The position numbers were made by a program, and so were the translations under genes. DNA of 64,000 bases from Chlamydomonas sphaeroides (Eukaryota; Chlorophyta; Chlorophyceae; Chlamydomonadales; Chlamydomonadaceae), in NCBI GenBank assembly GCA_001662425.1, contig BDDC01000257.1, positions 1-64,000 of the forward strand, read 5' to 3'. Position 1 is the first letter of the stretch, and each line of letters opens with the position of its first letter. Of this stretch, positions 43,901 through 54,800 are shown in pieces. A model generated the notes under the pieces. That model searched no databases. It was not told the origin of the DNA and saw nothing but the letters and a program-made list of their open reading frames with translations.

Positions 43901-46839
43901 TCGGAGAGGAGGAGCTGTCAACCGCTCGGATTACTTGCTCGACCGATTGCGCAACCGGCGCTGCAGCGCGTGTTGTGTACGCTTGCCGACCTGCTCGGAC
44001 TCCGTCCTGATGCCGTTCTGCCGTATTGTTCTTGTGCAGGGGCTGTACGGCGGCCAGCGTGTGGCGGTGAAGCTGGTGGTAGATGTGGACGAGTGGAGCG
44101 GACCCACCGACTCGCTCGTCAGTAGCTTTGCGCAGGAGGTGGAGGTGAGCGAAACGGTCACGAAGAAAGAGCTCAAGGCCGGCATATGGATGTGCGCTTG
44201 TGGTGCAGAGCTGCAACGGCAGCTGCGCAGAGCCTGACGCGTGCCGCTGACGTGTTGCTGCTCGCACCAACACGCAGGTTCTGGGCCGCTGCCAGCATCC
44301 CAACATCGTCCGCCTGCTGGCGGCGTGCCTCAAACCGCCACGGCTGTGCCTGGTGAGTTGCGCGCAGCGGCTGCCAGTGCTGGTGCCTACAGCCTGGTGC
44401 TATGGCAGCGGGTCCCGTGCCCTGCGCGGCGACCGGCTTGCCTCTGCCGTAATGCAAACCGTCAACCGCTCTGTGCCAACCGCATCTGCCAACCGCCCTG
44501 TGCCAACCGCATCTGCCAACCGCCGCAGGTGATGGAGCTGATGGACACGTCGCTGGAGCGGTTGGTGCACGGCAAGCCGGGGGAGCTGATGCTGCTTCCG
44601 ACGGTGCGTGGCGCCACGGGCCAGCGCCGAACGTCCGTCACGCCCGCTCTGCTGGCGACACAATGGCGTCGAAGCGTGTTAGGCCGGCACTACGGCAAGG
44701 GCGTCTGGCGCTGCCGCACCTGCCTCTGCACGGGAGGGTATCTCCCGAGTGCTTCCCGCGTTTCCTCGGCCGCGACTCGGGCCATAGCGCTAGCGACCAG
44801 CTGCAAGGGTCACTCGAGTTACTCAGCAGGTGGCTTGACACGCACGCGGCCATCTCTCTCCCCCGCCCCTCGTGTGCAGGTGCTGCACGTCGCGGCCGAC
44901 ATCGCGCGCGGCCTCGCTTACTTGGTGGGAAGCATGCGGGAGGCATGGGAACAGGCGTGTCGTGTGCGCTTCGATGAGCTTGTCGTGGGTGATTGCTCTG
45001 GCGCCGTGCCACCACAAACCGCCCCTCAGCAGCGACTGAACCTGGTCCCCTTCTTGACCTGCAGCACCCGACCATTGTGCACCGTGACCTGAAGCCCGGC
45101 AACGTGCTGCTGTCCAACACGGAGAGCCCGCGGCCCATAGCCAAGCTCACGGTGAGACCTGCAGTCGCAGCTGTACCGCGGGGCGTTATGCTTCCAGCTT
45201 GCTGCACACCAGCCCCGCGTCGCTGAACGTGCCATTCCCTCCATGTTTGATCTTGCCTGCGGCCCGCAGGACTTCGGTCTGTCGCGACTGAGAAGCACAG
45301 TACTGGTGACGCGCCACCCAGAGGCGGGAACGGTGAGACGGCGGGCTGGGCTGCGCCAGCGGGTATCCATGCTTGTATCATCGCGCAGCAGCTCGCGTGC
45401 AGCGCCCGCCGCTTCTTGGTCACGAGCAGCACGTCGCCGCGCCGTCGGCTAGTGCTCGCTCCGTTGGCTTTGGCTGACGCGTGTCGTCATGCCCGCCCTC
45501 CCCCTTCCCGTCCGCAGCCCGCCTACATGGCGCCGGAGGCCTTCGACGCCTCCAATTACGTCATCACGCACAAGGCGGACATATACGCGCTAGGTGGGTC
45601 GTGCCGTGCGGCGACGCAGCACTGAGATGCGGGTTGCACCGAGAGCCGGGGTACCCGCCCGCCCCAGGGTGACCCTGTGCGGCGCTCACGTGCTCCGCCT
45701 AGCAGCATGCTTCATGGCTCGTGCTTGCGATGCCTCTGCACCTCTCTCACCCCTTGCCTGCCCGCCGCTCGTGGCTTCTCTGCCGCCCCCAGGCGTGATC
45801 CTGTGGGAGATGCTCACCGGCAGCGTGCCCTGGGAGGGCTGCTCCATGGTGGCCATCGCCTACAGCATCACAGTGCGGCACCACCGGCTGCCGCTGTCAA
45901 AGCTGGACGCCAGCCGCTGCCCGCCCAAGCTGCGGAAGCTCATACACCAGTGCTGGGATCCCGACCCGCAGCGGCGGCCGGCGGCGGCCGAGCTGGTCAA
46001 GCAGCTCACGCTGGTGCTGCAGGTGGGCGGCGCGGACGCGGGGCTGAGAAGTGGGGGGGGGGAGTTTGGGGAACGGTGGCCAAGGTTTGGCACGTAGCGT
46101 GTGTCAGCTGCGCACACGGGCTGAGGACCTGGTGGCCACGGATGGATCACCGCCGCCACACATGCATTTGCGTGGGCTCTGCGCCGAGCCTGCCGCCACA
46201 GCTGCGAGGCCGAACTCCCGTGCGACCGCCCTCCCCCAGAACCTTTCTGTTGCCCGTCTTTCCTCTCTCCCCATGACACACCCTCTCCCATTTCTTGCCA
46301 CGGGTCGCGCCACCTCCCAGCTGGTGCAAGGCGACTCCGAGGCGCCCAGCTCCAACGGCTCTTTCCGGTCCAACGCCAACTTCAGTACAGACAACCCCAA
46401 GCACGTGGCGGCAGCCAACGCCGCCGCCGCTGCACAGGCAGCTGCGCAGCAGCAGTCGCCGGCGGCGAACTCTGGTGGCGGGCAGCCGCACGCCGGCTTT
46501 CCGCGGCCGGGGGGCCGGCACGGCAGTGGCGGCGGCCTACCCGCCGCCGCGCTCGCGAGTAGCGGCAGCGGCAGGAGCGGGCGCATGGGGGGTCCTGGCG
46601 GCATGCGGAGCGGGGCCATGCCCGCAGCCGGTGACACGGAGGGCTCGTCGTTGTCATCTGCCCCGCCGATCCCCACTGCGCCCGCGTCTGGCGTGCAGCA
46701 GGACTCGCGCAGCTCGCCAGGCGACGGCCGGCAGTTGGCTGCCGAAGCGACGGTAGCCGCGGCCGCGGCTGCGGCTCAGGGCTTCGGCGTCTCGCCGCCC
46801 GAACCAGCGCCGGCGCTCTTGAGTGTCGCTGAGTCATAG
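40965..46839 (+). CDS. Receptor-like Ser/Thr protein kinase (TKL-type) with beta-helix-like ectodomain
   Basis: Single-pass receptor kinase of 902 residues. Exons: 40965-41312, 41621-41780, 41900-42069, 42317-42471, 42646-42764, 43004-43109, 43329-43561, 43726-43868, 44040-44144, 44278-44352, 44529-44603, 44880-44924, 45065-45151, 45270-45332, 45518-45593, 45793-46022, 46321-46839. Residues 1-25 are a signal peptide. Residues 26-278 form an ectodomain with NxS/T sequons and paired Cys (QAGC, RCWP, YLCE, DEC, GC); its short hydrophobic repeats resemble a right-handed beta-helix, which is an inference. A Pro/Ser stalk leads to the membrane helix near 305-335, followed by RRKRQREQEERR. Kinase: GKGSYGRV at 469-476, VAVK Lys489, HRDLKPGN at 584-591, DFG at 608-610, APE at 633-635. 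All catalytic residues are present. The C-terminal tail is Gly/Ala/Ser-rich. The ectodomain is nearly the same as the second copy in gene 60614-63670. The ligand is unknown. Confidence 0.88.
44463..44516. repeat. 27-base tandem duplication before an acceptor
   Basis: Two copies of a 27-base unit containing GTGCCAACCGCATCTGC, one mismatch, directly upstream of the acceptor at 44528 in the receptor kinase gene. Confidence 0.9.
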
Positions 46840-48869
46840 TGCGGTGCGGTGACGGCTCGCGAAGCCCTTCCGCGGGGCCGGCGCGCGGCCGGTTCGTCTC
46901 CAACCGGCGTTGGCAGCTCCTGTGGCGCGCTACGGACGCATGATGGCGGCGGGCCGGAGGTCCGCCGTCTGGAGTGCAGCGCATTGCGGGCCCAGCCGCG
47001 CACCCCGCCCACCGGTGCGGGCCCCGCGCCGTTCGGCTGCCGTTGCCTCGCCGGGGCCCGGCGCCGGAGCGGCACCGCGGTACCGGTAGTTTTGTGGTTC
47101 GCCAGAGGAGCAGCTGCCGATCTGTGAGGCGCAGGGAGGTCCAGCAGCGCGTCGATGAGGTCAACGCCACAGCGTGTCCACGGACGCCCCGAGCGCAGCA
47201 TTAGCCTGCCCAGTCCGGCGGCAAGCTGCAGGGTGCCTGCACGGCGCCCGGCCAGCTGTGCTGCCAGGGTGATAGGTGGCTGCGGGCGTCCGCGAGGCCA
47301 TGCGCTCGACCCGTGGCGCTGTCGGGCAGTTCGGGGCTCGCGGGTGCTCGGCAGGCAGCTGCGAGCGCTCGAGGGCGACGACGCTGCGTCAGGCGGGGGC
47401 AGGCGGCAGCGGTGCGCCTTGCGAGGCGAGGAGGGAGCGGCCTCAAGGGGCAGCGCCACGCACCCGCGCCTTGGCCCTTGGCGCGGCCAGTGCAATAAGG
47501 GCCTCGGCACCCCCCCCCGCTGCTGGCACCGGACATTGGAAGCAGCTCTCTACATTAGTTTGGCGGCGCGTCTTTGTGACTGGGCTGGGCTTGACGGCAG
47601 GCACCCTGTGGCCGCCTCGACGGTTTGATATGTGAGTCCGCTCTGGCGTGGTCGGCAATCGGCATGATGTGGTCGGCAATCGGCACGGGTTGTGTACGGT
47701 ATCCTGGTGACCGGCTCCCGGAATGGTCAAGTGGCAGCGGCTGTGGTGGCGCCAGGGTAGTGTGAAGCTCGGCGCGCTGCCATCGCCCACGCCAACGGGG
47801 TTTGGGGTGGCAGCGCAGGGGTGAGCCAGGGGAGGCTGGTGCCCGCGCGGGGCGCGGCGTGCCAAGAGTGGGCGCGAGCTTGCTCGGGGGAGGGGGTGCG
47901 TTTTGTCGTCGGGAGCGAGTGAGGTGCGTGTTGCTTGCATCGACCGGGTCCCATATCGCAAAACTTTGGGCACCCGGCCATGCGGCGTTTCTAATAAAGG
48001 ATCCCTGCTGCTGTGGCCTGCGGTGGGGTTGCAGCGACCGGCTGTGGGCAAGCGGCCGGGGTGGTATGCGAGGTGCTGGCGTTGGCTCGTAAGATGCCGG
48101 GATCAAGGAGTTTCAAGCATGGGACAGGGTTCATGGGCTGTCTTCGGGATCGCCTGTCCGGCCTGGCTTCGACCGATGTGGGCAGGAGCCGTGAGTGCAC
48201 TTGTGCAGGCAGAAGCAGGGCTTCGCCAGCTGTGCTGTGGGGCTGAGGCGTGGGCAACTCGTGGGAGACGGGACCGCATTTTTGGGATATGCTTTCTGTG
48301 CGTTCTGTATGGAGGTGGGCCGTGTTCTCGTGCTGTCTATCGCTGTTGGCCAAAGTGCCGCGCGCGCGCCGTGGGCTTTGCCGTTAGGGGCTGTTCCGCG
48401 CTACGTATGCTTCTAAGCGAGTGTGAGGTGGATCTACGGGGTGTTTGCTGCAGCCTGCTTCCCTCGGCGTGGGTTGCCGAGGGTGGCGGCAGCACCAGCG
48501 AGAATCGACGGGGACTTGCTCGCTTGTCGCGCAGCTCGACACTGTAAAGTTTGATACGCTGTTGGTCAGCTTCTTCCACAGGTACGCTTCAATAGATGCT
48601 GATCACAGCCAAGACATGGCAGCACTACGGTACAGCCGCAGCCATCCTCGCGGCCAGTCGCTGACTGAGGAGGAAAGCAGCAGGGGCTGTCGGACACGTT
48701 CGATCCACAAAACCCCAACCCAAACAGCCCCACAGAGGTTTGTGAACTTGCACCCGGAGGTCAAGGTTCATCGAAGCCCCTACGCACAAAGGCGTCGCAG
48801 ACTCAACCGGATGGCAACGTTCTTTTGGGCCGCATAGTCCGAGACCTCTAAAATACTTAACCGTGAGCT
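46840..48869. other. Intergenic region, receptor kinase / ELP1
   Basis: About 2 kb without a supported gene. The first TGTAA after the kinase stop is at 48543-48547, 1.7 kb away and close to the ELP1 start, so it is a weak candidate signal. An open frame of about 214 codons at 47903-48547 has no recognisable domain and unusual Trp/Cys/Arg content, and is not called. Confidence 0.4.
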
Positions 48870-51800
48870 ATGAAAAACCTTGTTGTCGAGCACGACCTTT
48901 GCGCGCAGCTGGACGTGGGCGATGGCGCCGTCGCTGCTTTCTGCGTGAGCGCTGCGGACGCACGGCTTTATGCCTTGACTACAACGGCCGACGTCTACTG
49001 CTTCGCACTGGGTGGCGAGGCTCCGGCGGTGCGTGTCGCCGTGCGTGCCCTTACGGCCCCGGGGCCCACCACGCCGACGCTGCAGGCTCCCTAACACGTC
49101 CCGCAAGTGCCCCGGAGCCCCAAGCTTGCACCCATGCCAACCCAACCCGCAGCCCCTGTGGAACACTTGCCTGGGCCCCGAGCTCCTCGCCTCCGAGCCG
49201 GACGCCAACATCGAGGATGCCGCATCCGATTCGATCCCGAGCGCACACGCCAGCTGGGCGGTCTCCTTCACCCACGTCCTGGAGCTCGACGCTCTCTTCA
49301 TCGCGACTCGCGGTGGCAGCATGTCGCTGCTGCACGTTGGCGAGGATGAGCTGCAGGGCGGCGGGCCGCCGAGGCTTGAGCAGGCGAGGCCCTGGCGAGC
49401 TGCCGTGGGGGCACGCCCGCCGAGGCGAGGAGCTGGCAGACGCGCGGTTGCGCTGGGGCGAGGCGGTCCCGAGCGCCGACCCATGCACCTGTGTGCCAGC
49501 TGGCCGCCGGCTAGCTGGCTCGCTCCTGCCTGCTGCCTCCAGCTTCTGCGGACCTCCCTGGGCCTGCTTGCGCCCGAGCCAGGAGCGCTGCCGCGGCACC
49601 GCCTCGTGCCCGGAATGGCTTCTCAATGCCGGTGCCGTGCTGTTAATTGATTTGGTATAATGTCTTACTTGTCCCTGTGCTGAGTGTGATGCGTTACCTA
49701 TCCCCCGCTCAGGTGGGCGCCATCGACGGGGGCCTGGCGGCCGCCGAGTGGAGCCCCGACGGGGAGCTGCTGGCGGCACTCAGCTGCGAGGGCGGGCTGC
49801 TGGTCATGAACACGGTACGGCAGGGACCGGGATGTGTACATCAGGGGCCCTTTTTGTACGACGTGCCCGATTACATGCATGGAAGGGCTTGGGGCAGCCG
49901 CGTTAGCCGCCGGCAGCACGGCCGTCAGGCCCGACCCGGCAAAGATCTTGCGTGCCGCCCGGCCGCTGCTGCGCTTTGCCACGTTATGCCACCAGGCGTG
50001 GGAGCTGCTGCACGAGGGGCCGGTGCTTGGGGCCGACGGCGCCGCCGCCGCCGCCGCCTGGCCGCTGCCGGCGCTGTACGCCGACGCGCGAGTCAGCTGG
50101 CGCGGTGACGGCAAGTTCCTTGCTGTCGTCTGCCGCGACCCGACGGCGGCGGCGGCGGTGGCTCCGCCACCAGACGGGGCGGCGGCGCCGCCACCGCCCT
50201 ACCGCGTGCGCGTGTTTGACCGGTCAACACTGGAGCTGCACGCTGCGGGCGAGGCGGCGGCGGCGCTGCTGCCGCTGCCGGCGTGGCAGCCCAACGGCCG
50301 CCACCTGTACCTGGCGGCGGCGGCGGGAGCCGTCGTGGACAAGGGTGCGGGGGCGGGCGGCGGCGGCGCCACCGTCAGCCCCACGCCGTGTGTACTGCTG
50401 TACGAACGCAACGGGCTGCGTCACGGCGGCTTCAGCTTGCCCGGCAAGGGTGAGGGGCCGTTGGGCAGGATCCGGGGCAGCCACGCTGCAATGCGGCTGG
50501 GTTACGGTGTCCACGATAACTGCCTGCTCTGCTCTGCAAAACCCAACGCTCACGTGCACTGGAATGGCGCCGTCCTGCCACACCGCCTGACCCAAGCACT
50601 GCCCAACATCCGCCTTTGCGGCCTGGCCCGTCCTGACCTCCGCGAACGCAGCGCCTATCGCGCGCCTGGCCTGGAGTGCGGACAGCGAGATCCTCGCCGT
50701 GCTGACGGCGCCGCTGTGGGCCGATGGCGCCGACGGCGAGGCGGGCCAGGAGTTGGAGCTGGCGGCTGGCGTGGAGGCAGCGGGCGGCCGGGAGGAGTGG
50801 GTGCTTCAGGTGCGTGTTTGGATGGATGCTGGATGGATGATGGGGCACTCGGTCAGGCGGCTGCAGGGGGCTGCACTGCGCTGCGGCGGCGGCTGGGTCG
50901 CGGTTTGTTGACGCATATGTGCCCCTAACCCAGCCTCGCTTGCCGGTACGTGCGGGTATGCCCAACGCGGGCGTGTCACGCATACCGCCCCCACCCGCCC
51001 ACCCACCCACCCCCAGATGTGGCACCGCAGCAACTGGCACTGGTACCTCAAGCACGCCCGCAGCTACCCTGCCGTGCGCGGCGGCCCGCCCCCGGCGCTG
51101 GCCTGGGACGAGCAGCGCCACGGCCAGCTGCACGTGCTGACCGGCGCAGGGTTGTACGAGCAGGTACGGCACGGGTACGGCTGCAGTACCGTTGGTACGG
51201 CGCATGCGGCGCGGCAGCATGCGGGACGCGCGCGTGTCAGCCTCGCTGCCTGGTGCAGACGTGCAAGCGCTGGCTTGGGCCTTGCCGGTGTTGCTGCCGG
51301 CAGTGCAGTCATGTTGTTTACGACTGCCTGGCCGCGCACCGCCGCAGGTCCGGCTGGGCTGGGACTTGGCGGCGTCGGAGCGCGGCACTGCGGCGGTGGT
51401 GGACGGCTGCCGCGTGCTGCTGACGCCGCTGCGGCAGGGCCTCGTGCCGCCGCCGCTGTGCGCCGCGGCCGTGGCGTTGCCGGAGGTGGGCACAGCCCGG
51501 GCGCCAGGGGAAGCGGGCTGCTGGTCTGGATAGCGCGGGGCAGCCCCAGAGAGAGGGCGAGAGGGTTGAGAAGCAGCGCGAAGAGCTAACCGAAAGCCCA
51601 GCCCAACGCAGCGAGCCTGTGCTCAGGCCCTGTTCGCCGTTCCCCGCGGTCCACCTGCCTTCTCCCGCAGGCCGCTGTGGATGTGGCCATGGGCGCTCTG
51701 CCGCCGCCCGGCTGCGCCGCCGGCTCCTCCGGCCCCGGTGGCTCAGCGGCCGCCGACTCGGACGAGGTGCTGGCGGTGTTGCTGGAGGGCGGGCGACTGG

Positions 51801-54800
51801 CGATGGCGCGCGCTGTGGAGGAGGACCTGTGGCAGGAGACGATCGAGGTGCGGAGGTTGCAGGGCCTGCTTTGGGTAAAGGATGACGACTGGATATATTA
51901 CGTGCGTGGAGCGGGAGCGGGGTCCGCCTGACCCGCCGTGATTGCGGGGGCAACGGCGGTCCCCTGCAAGTCGGCCCGGCACCGACGCATCGGTCCGTCT
52001 ACTCCACCCTTGTCACGGTCTTTGCCACTGCCCTTGCCCGCGCCAACGCTAACAGGACCAGCTGGTGATGCTTGGGCCCGACGTGGCGGCGCCAGCCGCA
52101 GGCCCCGCCGCCAGCGCCCGCGCCGGTGGCGCAGCCGCAGGTCCCCTGGCGGTGCCGCCAGAGCCGGCGCTGCGGCCGGCGGTGCCGCCGCTCGACGTGC
52201 CGCTTGCCGGTGGCCGCCGTACACGCGCCGTGTGCTGGCTGTACGGCAGCTCGGCGCTGCTCGTGCTGGCGTCGCCGTACCCGGAGCCGGGCCTCGAGGG
52301 CGGGCCGGGCGATGTACTCGTACAGGTCAACGTTGACTGGATCTCGGCCGGGCCCTCGGACCCGGCAGATCCGCGCGCGATCCCGGAGATTCAGATCTCG
52401 GAATGCCCGAACCCGGTCTACGCCGGCGGCCATGTCGTACGAGTGGTGCCGTACGCTGGGCCCGGCGGCGGAGCGGCGGTGCAGCTGGCGGGCGGCCGTG
52501 TGGCGCTCATCCGGGCGGGCGCGGCGGCGCTGGAGCCATGCCCGGCGGCGGCGTCACTGCCGGCCGAGTGCAGCGTCGTACGCCACACGCCGGCGGCGGC
52601 GTTCGAGGCGGCGGCGGCGGCGCGGCAGCCGGTGCGTCTTTGACGGGGCGGTGTGCCCGGCTGCGGTCCTGGCGGCGTTAGCAGTCTCTTGCACCTTACT
52701 AAACACCCCAGAACCCCTGCTGCGTCCGAGGGGCGGGTTCCTCTCGCTGCGCCGGCTGTGCTGCAGCTGTCCCAGGCCCCTGGCCAGCCCTAGCTTGTCT
52801 TCTTGCTTGGGCAGCCCCCAACTGCCGCCCTCCTGTGTCCCTCCCGTTGCTTGACGGCCCACAGCTGCCGCCGCCCATGTTCGGCCTGGGCCGGGCCGGC
52901 ATGCTGGCATGGGGCTCGGCCGTGCTGGCGCCGTCCGAGGTCACGTCGCTCGCCGTACGGTACTGGGGCCCTGGCGGCCCGGCGCTGCTGTACGGCAGCC
53001 GCAAGAACCTGCTGTACGTCGTACTGCTGAGCCAGCTGATGAGTCAGCGGTACACGCACCGCGAGCTCACCGCCGATCCGCACAGCTCCCGGTACAACAG
53101 GTGGGGCCGTGTCAGGGAGATTTGCGTGTTGCATGTGCTTACTGTGGAAGGTTAGCTACAGCAGCAGCCGGGGCCGTGCGCATACCTACTTGTATGTGTG
53201 TTTAAGTGTTAGGTAGAACAGAACACCCGCATACCTACTTTTATGTGTGTTCATAAATAGGTAACATATGGTATGTGTGTTAACAAGTAGGTAACATACT
53301 GTATGTTCAGAAATAAGTATAAGTATAATAGTAAGTAGTATGTGTGTTCCAGTGTTAGGTAGCACAGAACCCCAAATAGGTAACATATGGTATGTGTGTG
53401 TTTACATCTTTTCTGAAAGCAATCGAGTAACACGCACCCGTGCGCACGTGGGCGCATGTGCGCTCGGTGAACCAGGTCGGTGGGCCTGGGGTCGCGCCAT
53501 CGCTGGGGTGTCGCGCCCTGCGCCCTAGCCGTTCACCCCACTGGCACACCCAGCCGTGTGCACCTCTCTCCAGCCCGCCAGGCACGAGGGCGACGCGCGG
53601 GCCGCCCTGCGGAGGCGCTATGGTTGTCGTACATGATCGATACGTACTACAAGTACGGCACATGTCTGTCACATCAACCGCCCAAACGCCCTTGCCCTGC
53701 CAGGCACGAGGGCGACGTGCAGGCGGCCATGCACGCAGCCATGCGGCCCGACGCCGCCACCGCCGCGGCCAGGGACGTGGCGGTGCGCGCGCTGGAGGGC
53801 GGCGCGGCGCTGGTGGCCTGCCCCTCGGCGCCCGAGCACGCGGACCAGGCCGCCGGCGGGGAGGGCGGCGAGGGGCAGCCGGCGCCCGGCGCGCCCTGCC
53901 CCGCGCCGCCCGTGGTGGCCGTGCTGCAAGTGCGCGGGATTGCTTGGGGGTGGACTGGCTGGGTTGGAGCAGGGCCTGGGAGGCGGAGTTGCTGATGCGC
54001 GCACAGCTGTCCCCCGAGAGGGGCCGAGGGCTGCCTGCTTGCGCTTCTCGTTCGCTCGGCCGCGCCCTCCCGGCTACCCCTCACCCGCCCCGCTCTGTGC
54101 CCCGCCTCCTCCTCCCCCCCCCGACCTCCGCCTCCCGCAGATGCCTCGCGGCAACCTGGAGGGCGTGTCGCCGCGCCTGCTGGTGCTGGCGGCGGTGCTG
54201 CGCTGCCTAGCCGCGGGCCGCCTGGGCGCCGCCTGGCGGCTGGCGGTCATGCAGCGCCTGGACCTCAACATACTGGTGCGGTGCCACCTAGCCTCGTGCT
54301 TACCGGTGCAGCGTCCGAAGAGCCTGTCGTTCCGGTGTCTCGGTGTGATCTGCCTGCGTTGCGGTGCCCGCCCGGGCCACTGCGTCGCTGCGGCTACATC
54401 CCTGCCACTCTTCGGCCACCAGCCCCGCCCGCATGGCCACCCCACCCCACCCCGCCCCGCCTCGCCCNNNNNNNNNNNNNNNNNNNNNNNNNNNNNNNNN
54501 NNNNNNNNNNNNNNNNNNNNNNNNNNNNNNNNNNNNNNNNNNNNNNNNNNNNNNNNNNNNNNNNNNNNNNNNNNNNNNNNNNNNNNNNNNNNNNNNNNNN
54601 NNNNNNNNNNNNNNNNNNNNNNNNNNNNNNNNNNNNNNNNNNNNNNNNNNNNNNNNNNNNNNNNNNNNNNNNNNNNNNNNNNNNNNNNNNNNNNNNNNNN
54701 NNNNNNNNNNNNNNNNNNNNNNNNNNNNNNNNNNNNNNNNNNNNNNNNNNNNNNNNNNNNNNNNNNNNNNNNNNNNNNNNNNNNNNNNNNNNNNNNNNNN

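Noticed and set aside
47903..48547. Open frame of 214 codons on the plus strand between the receptor kinase and ELP1
   Set aside because: No domain or splice context, and the Trp/Cys/Arg-heavy composition is unlike the real proteins in this window.
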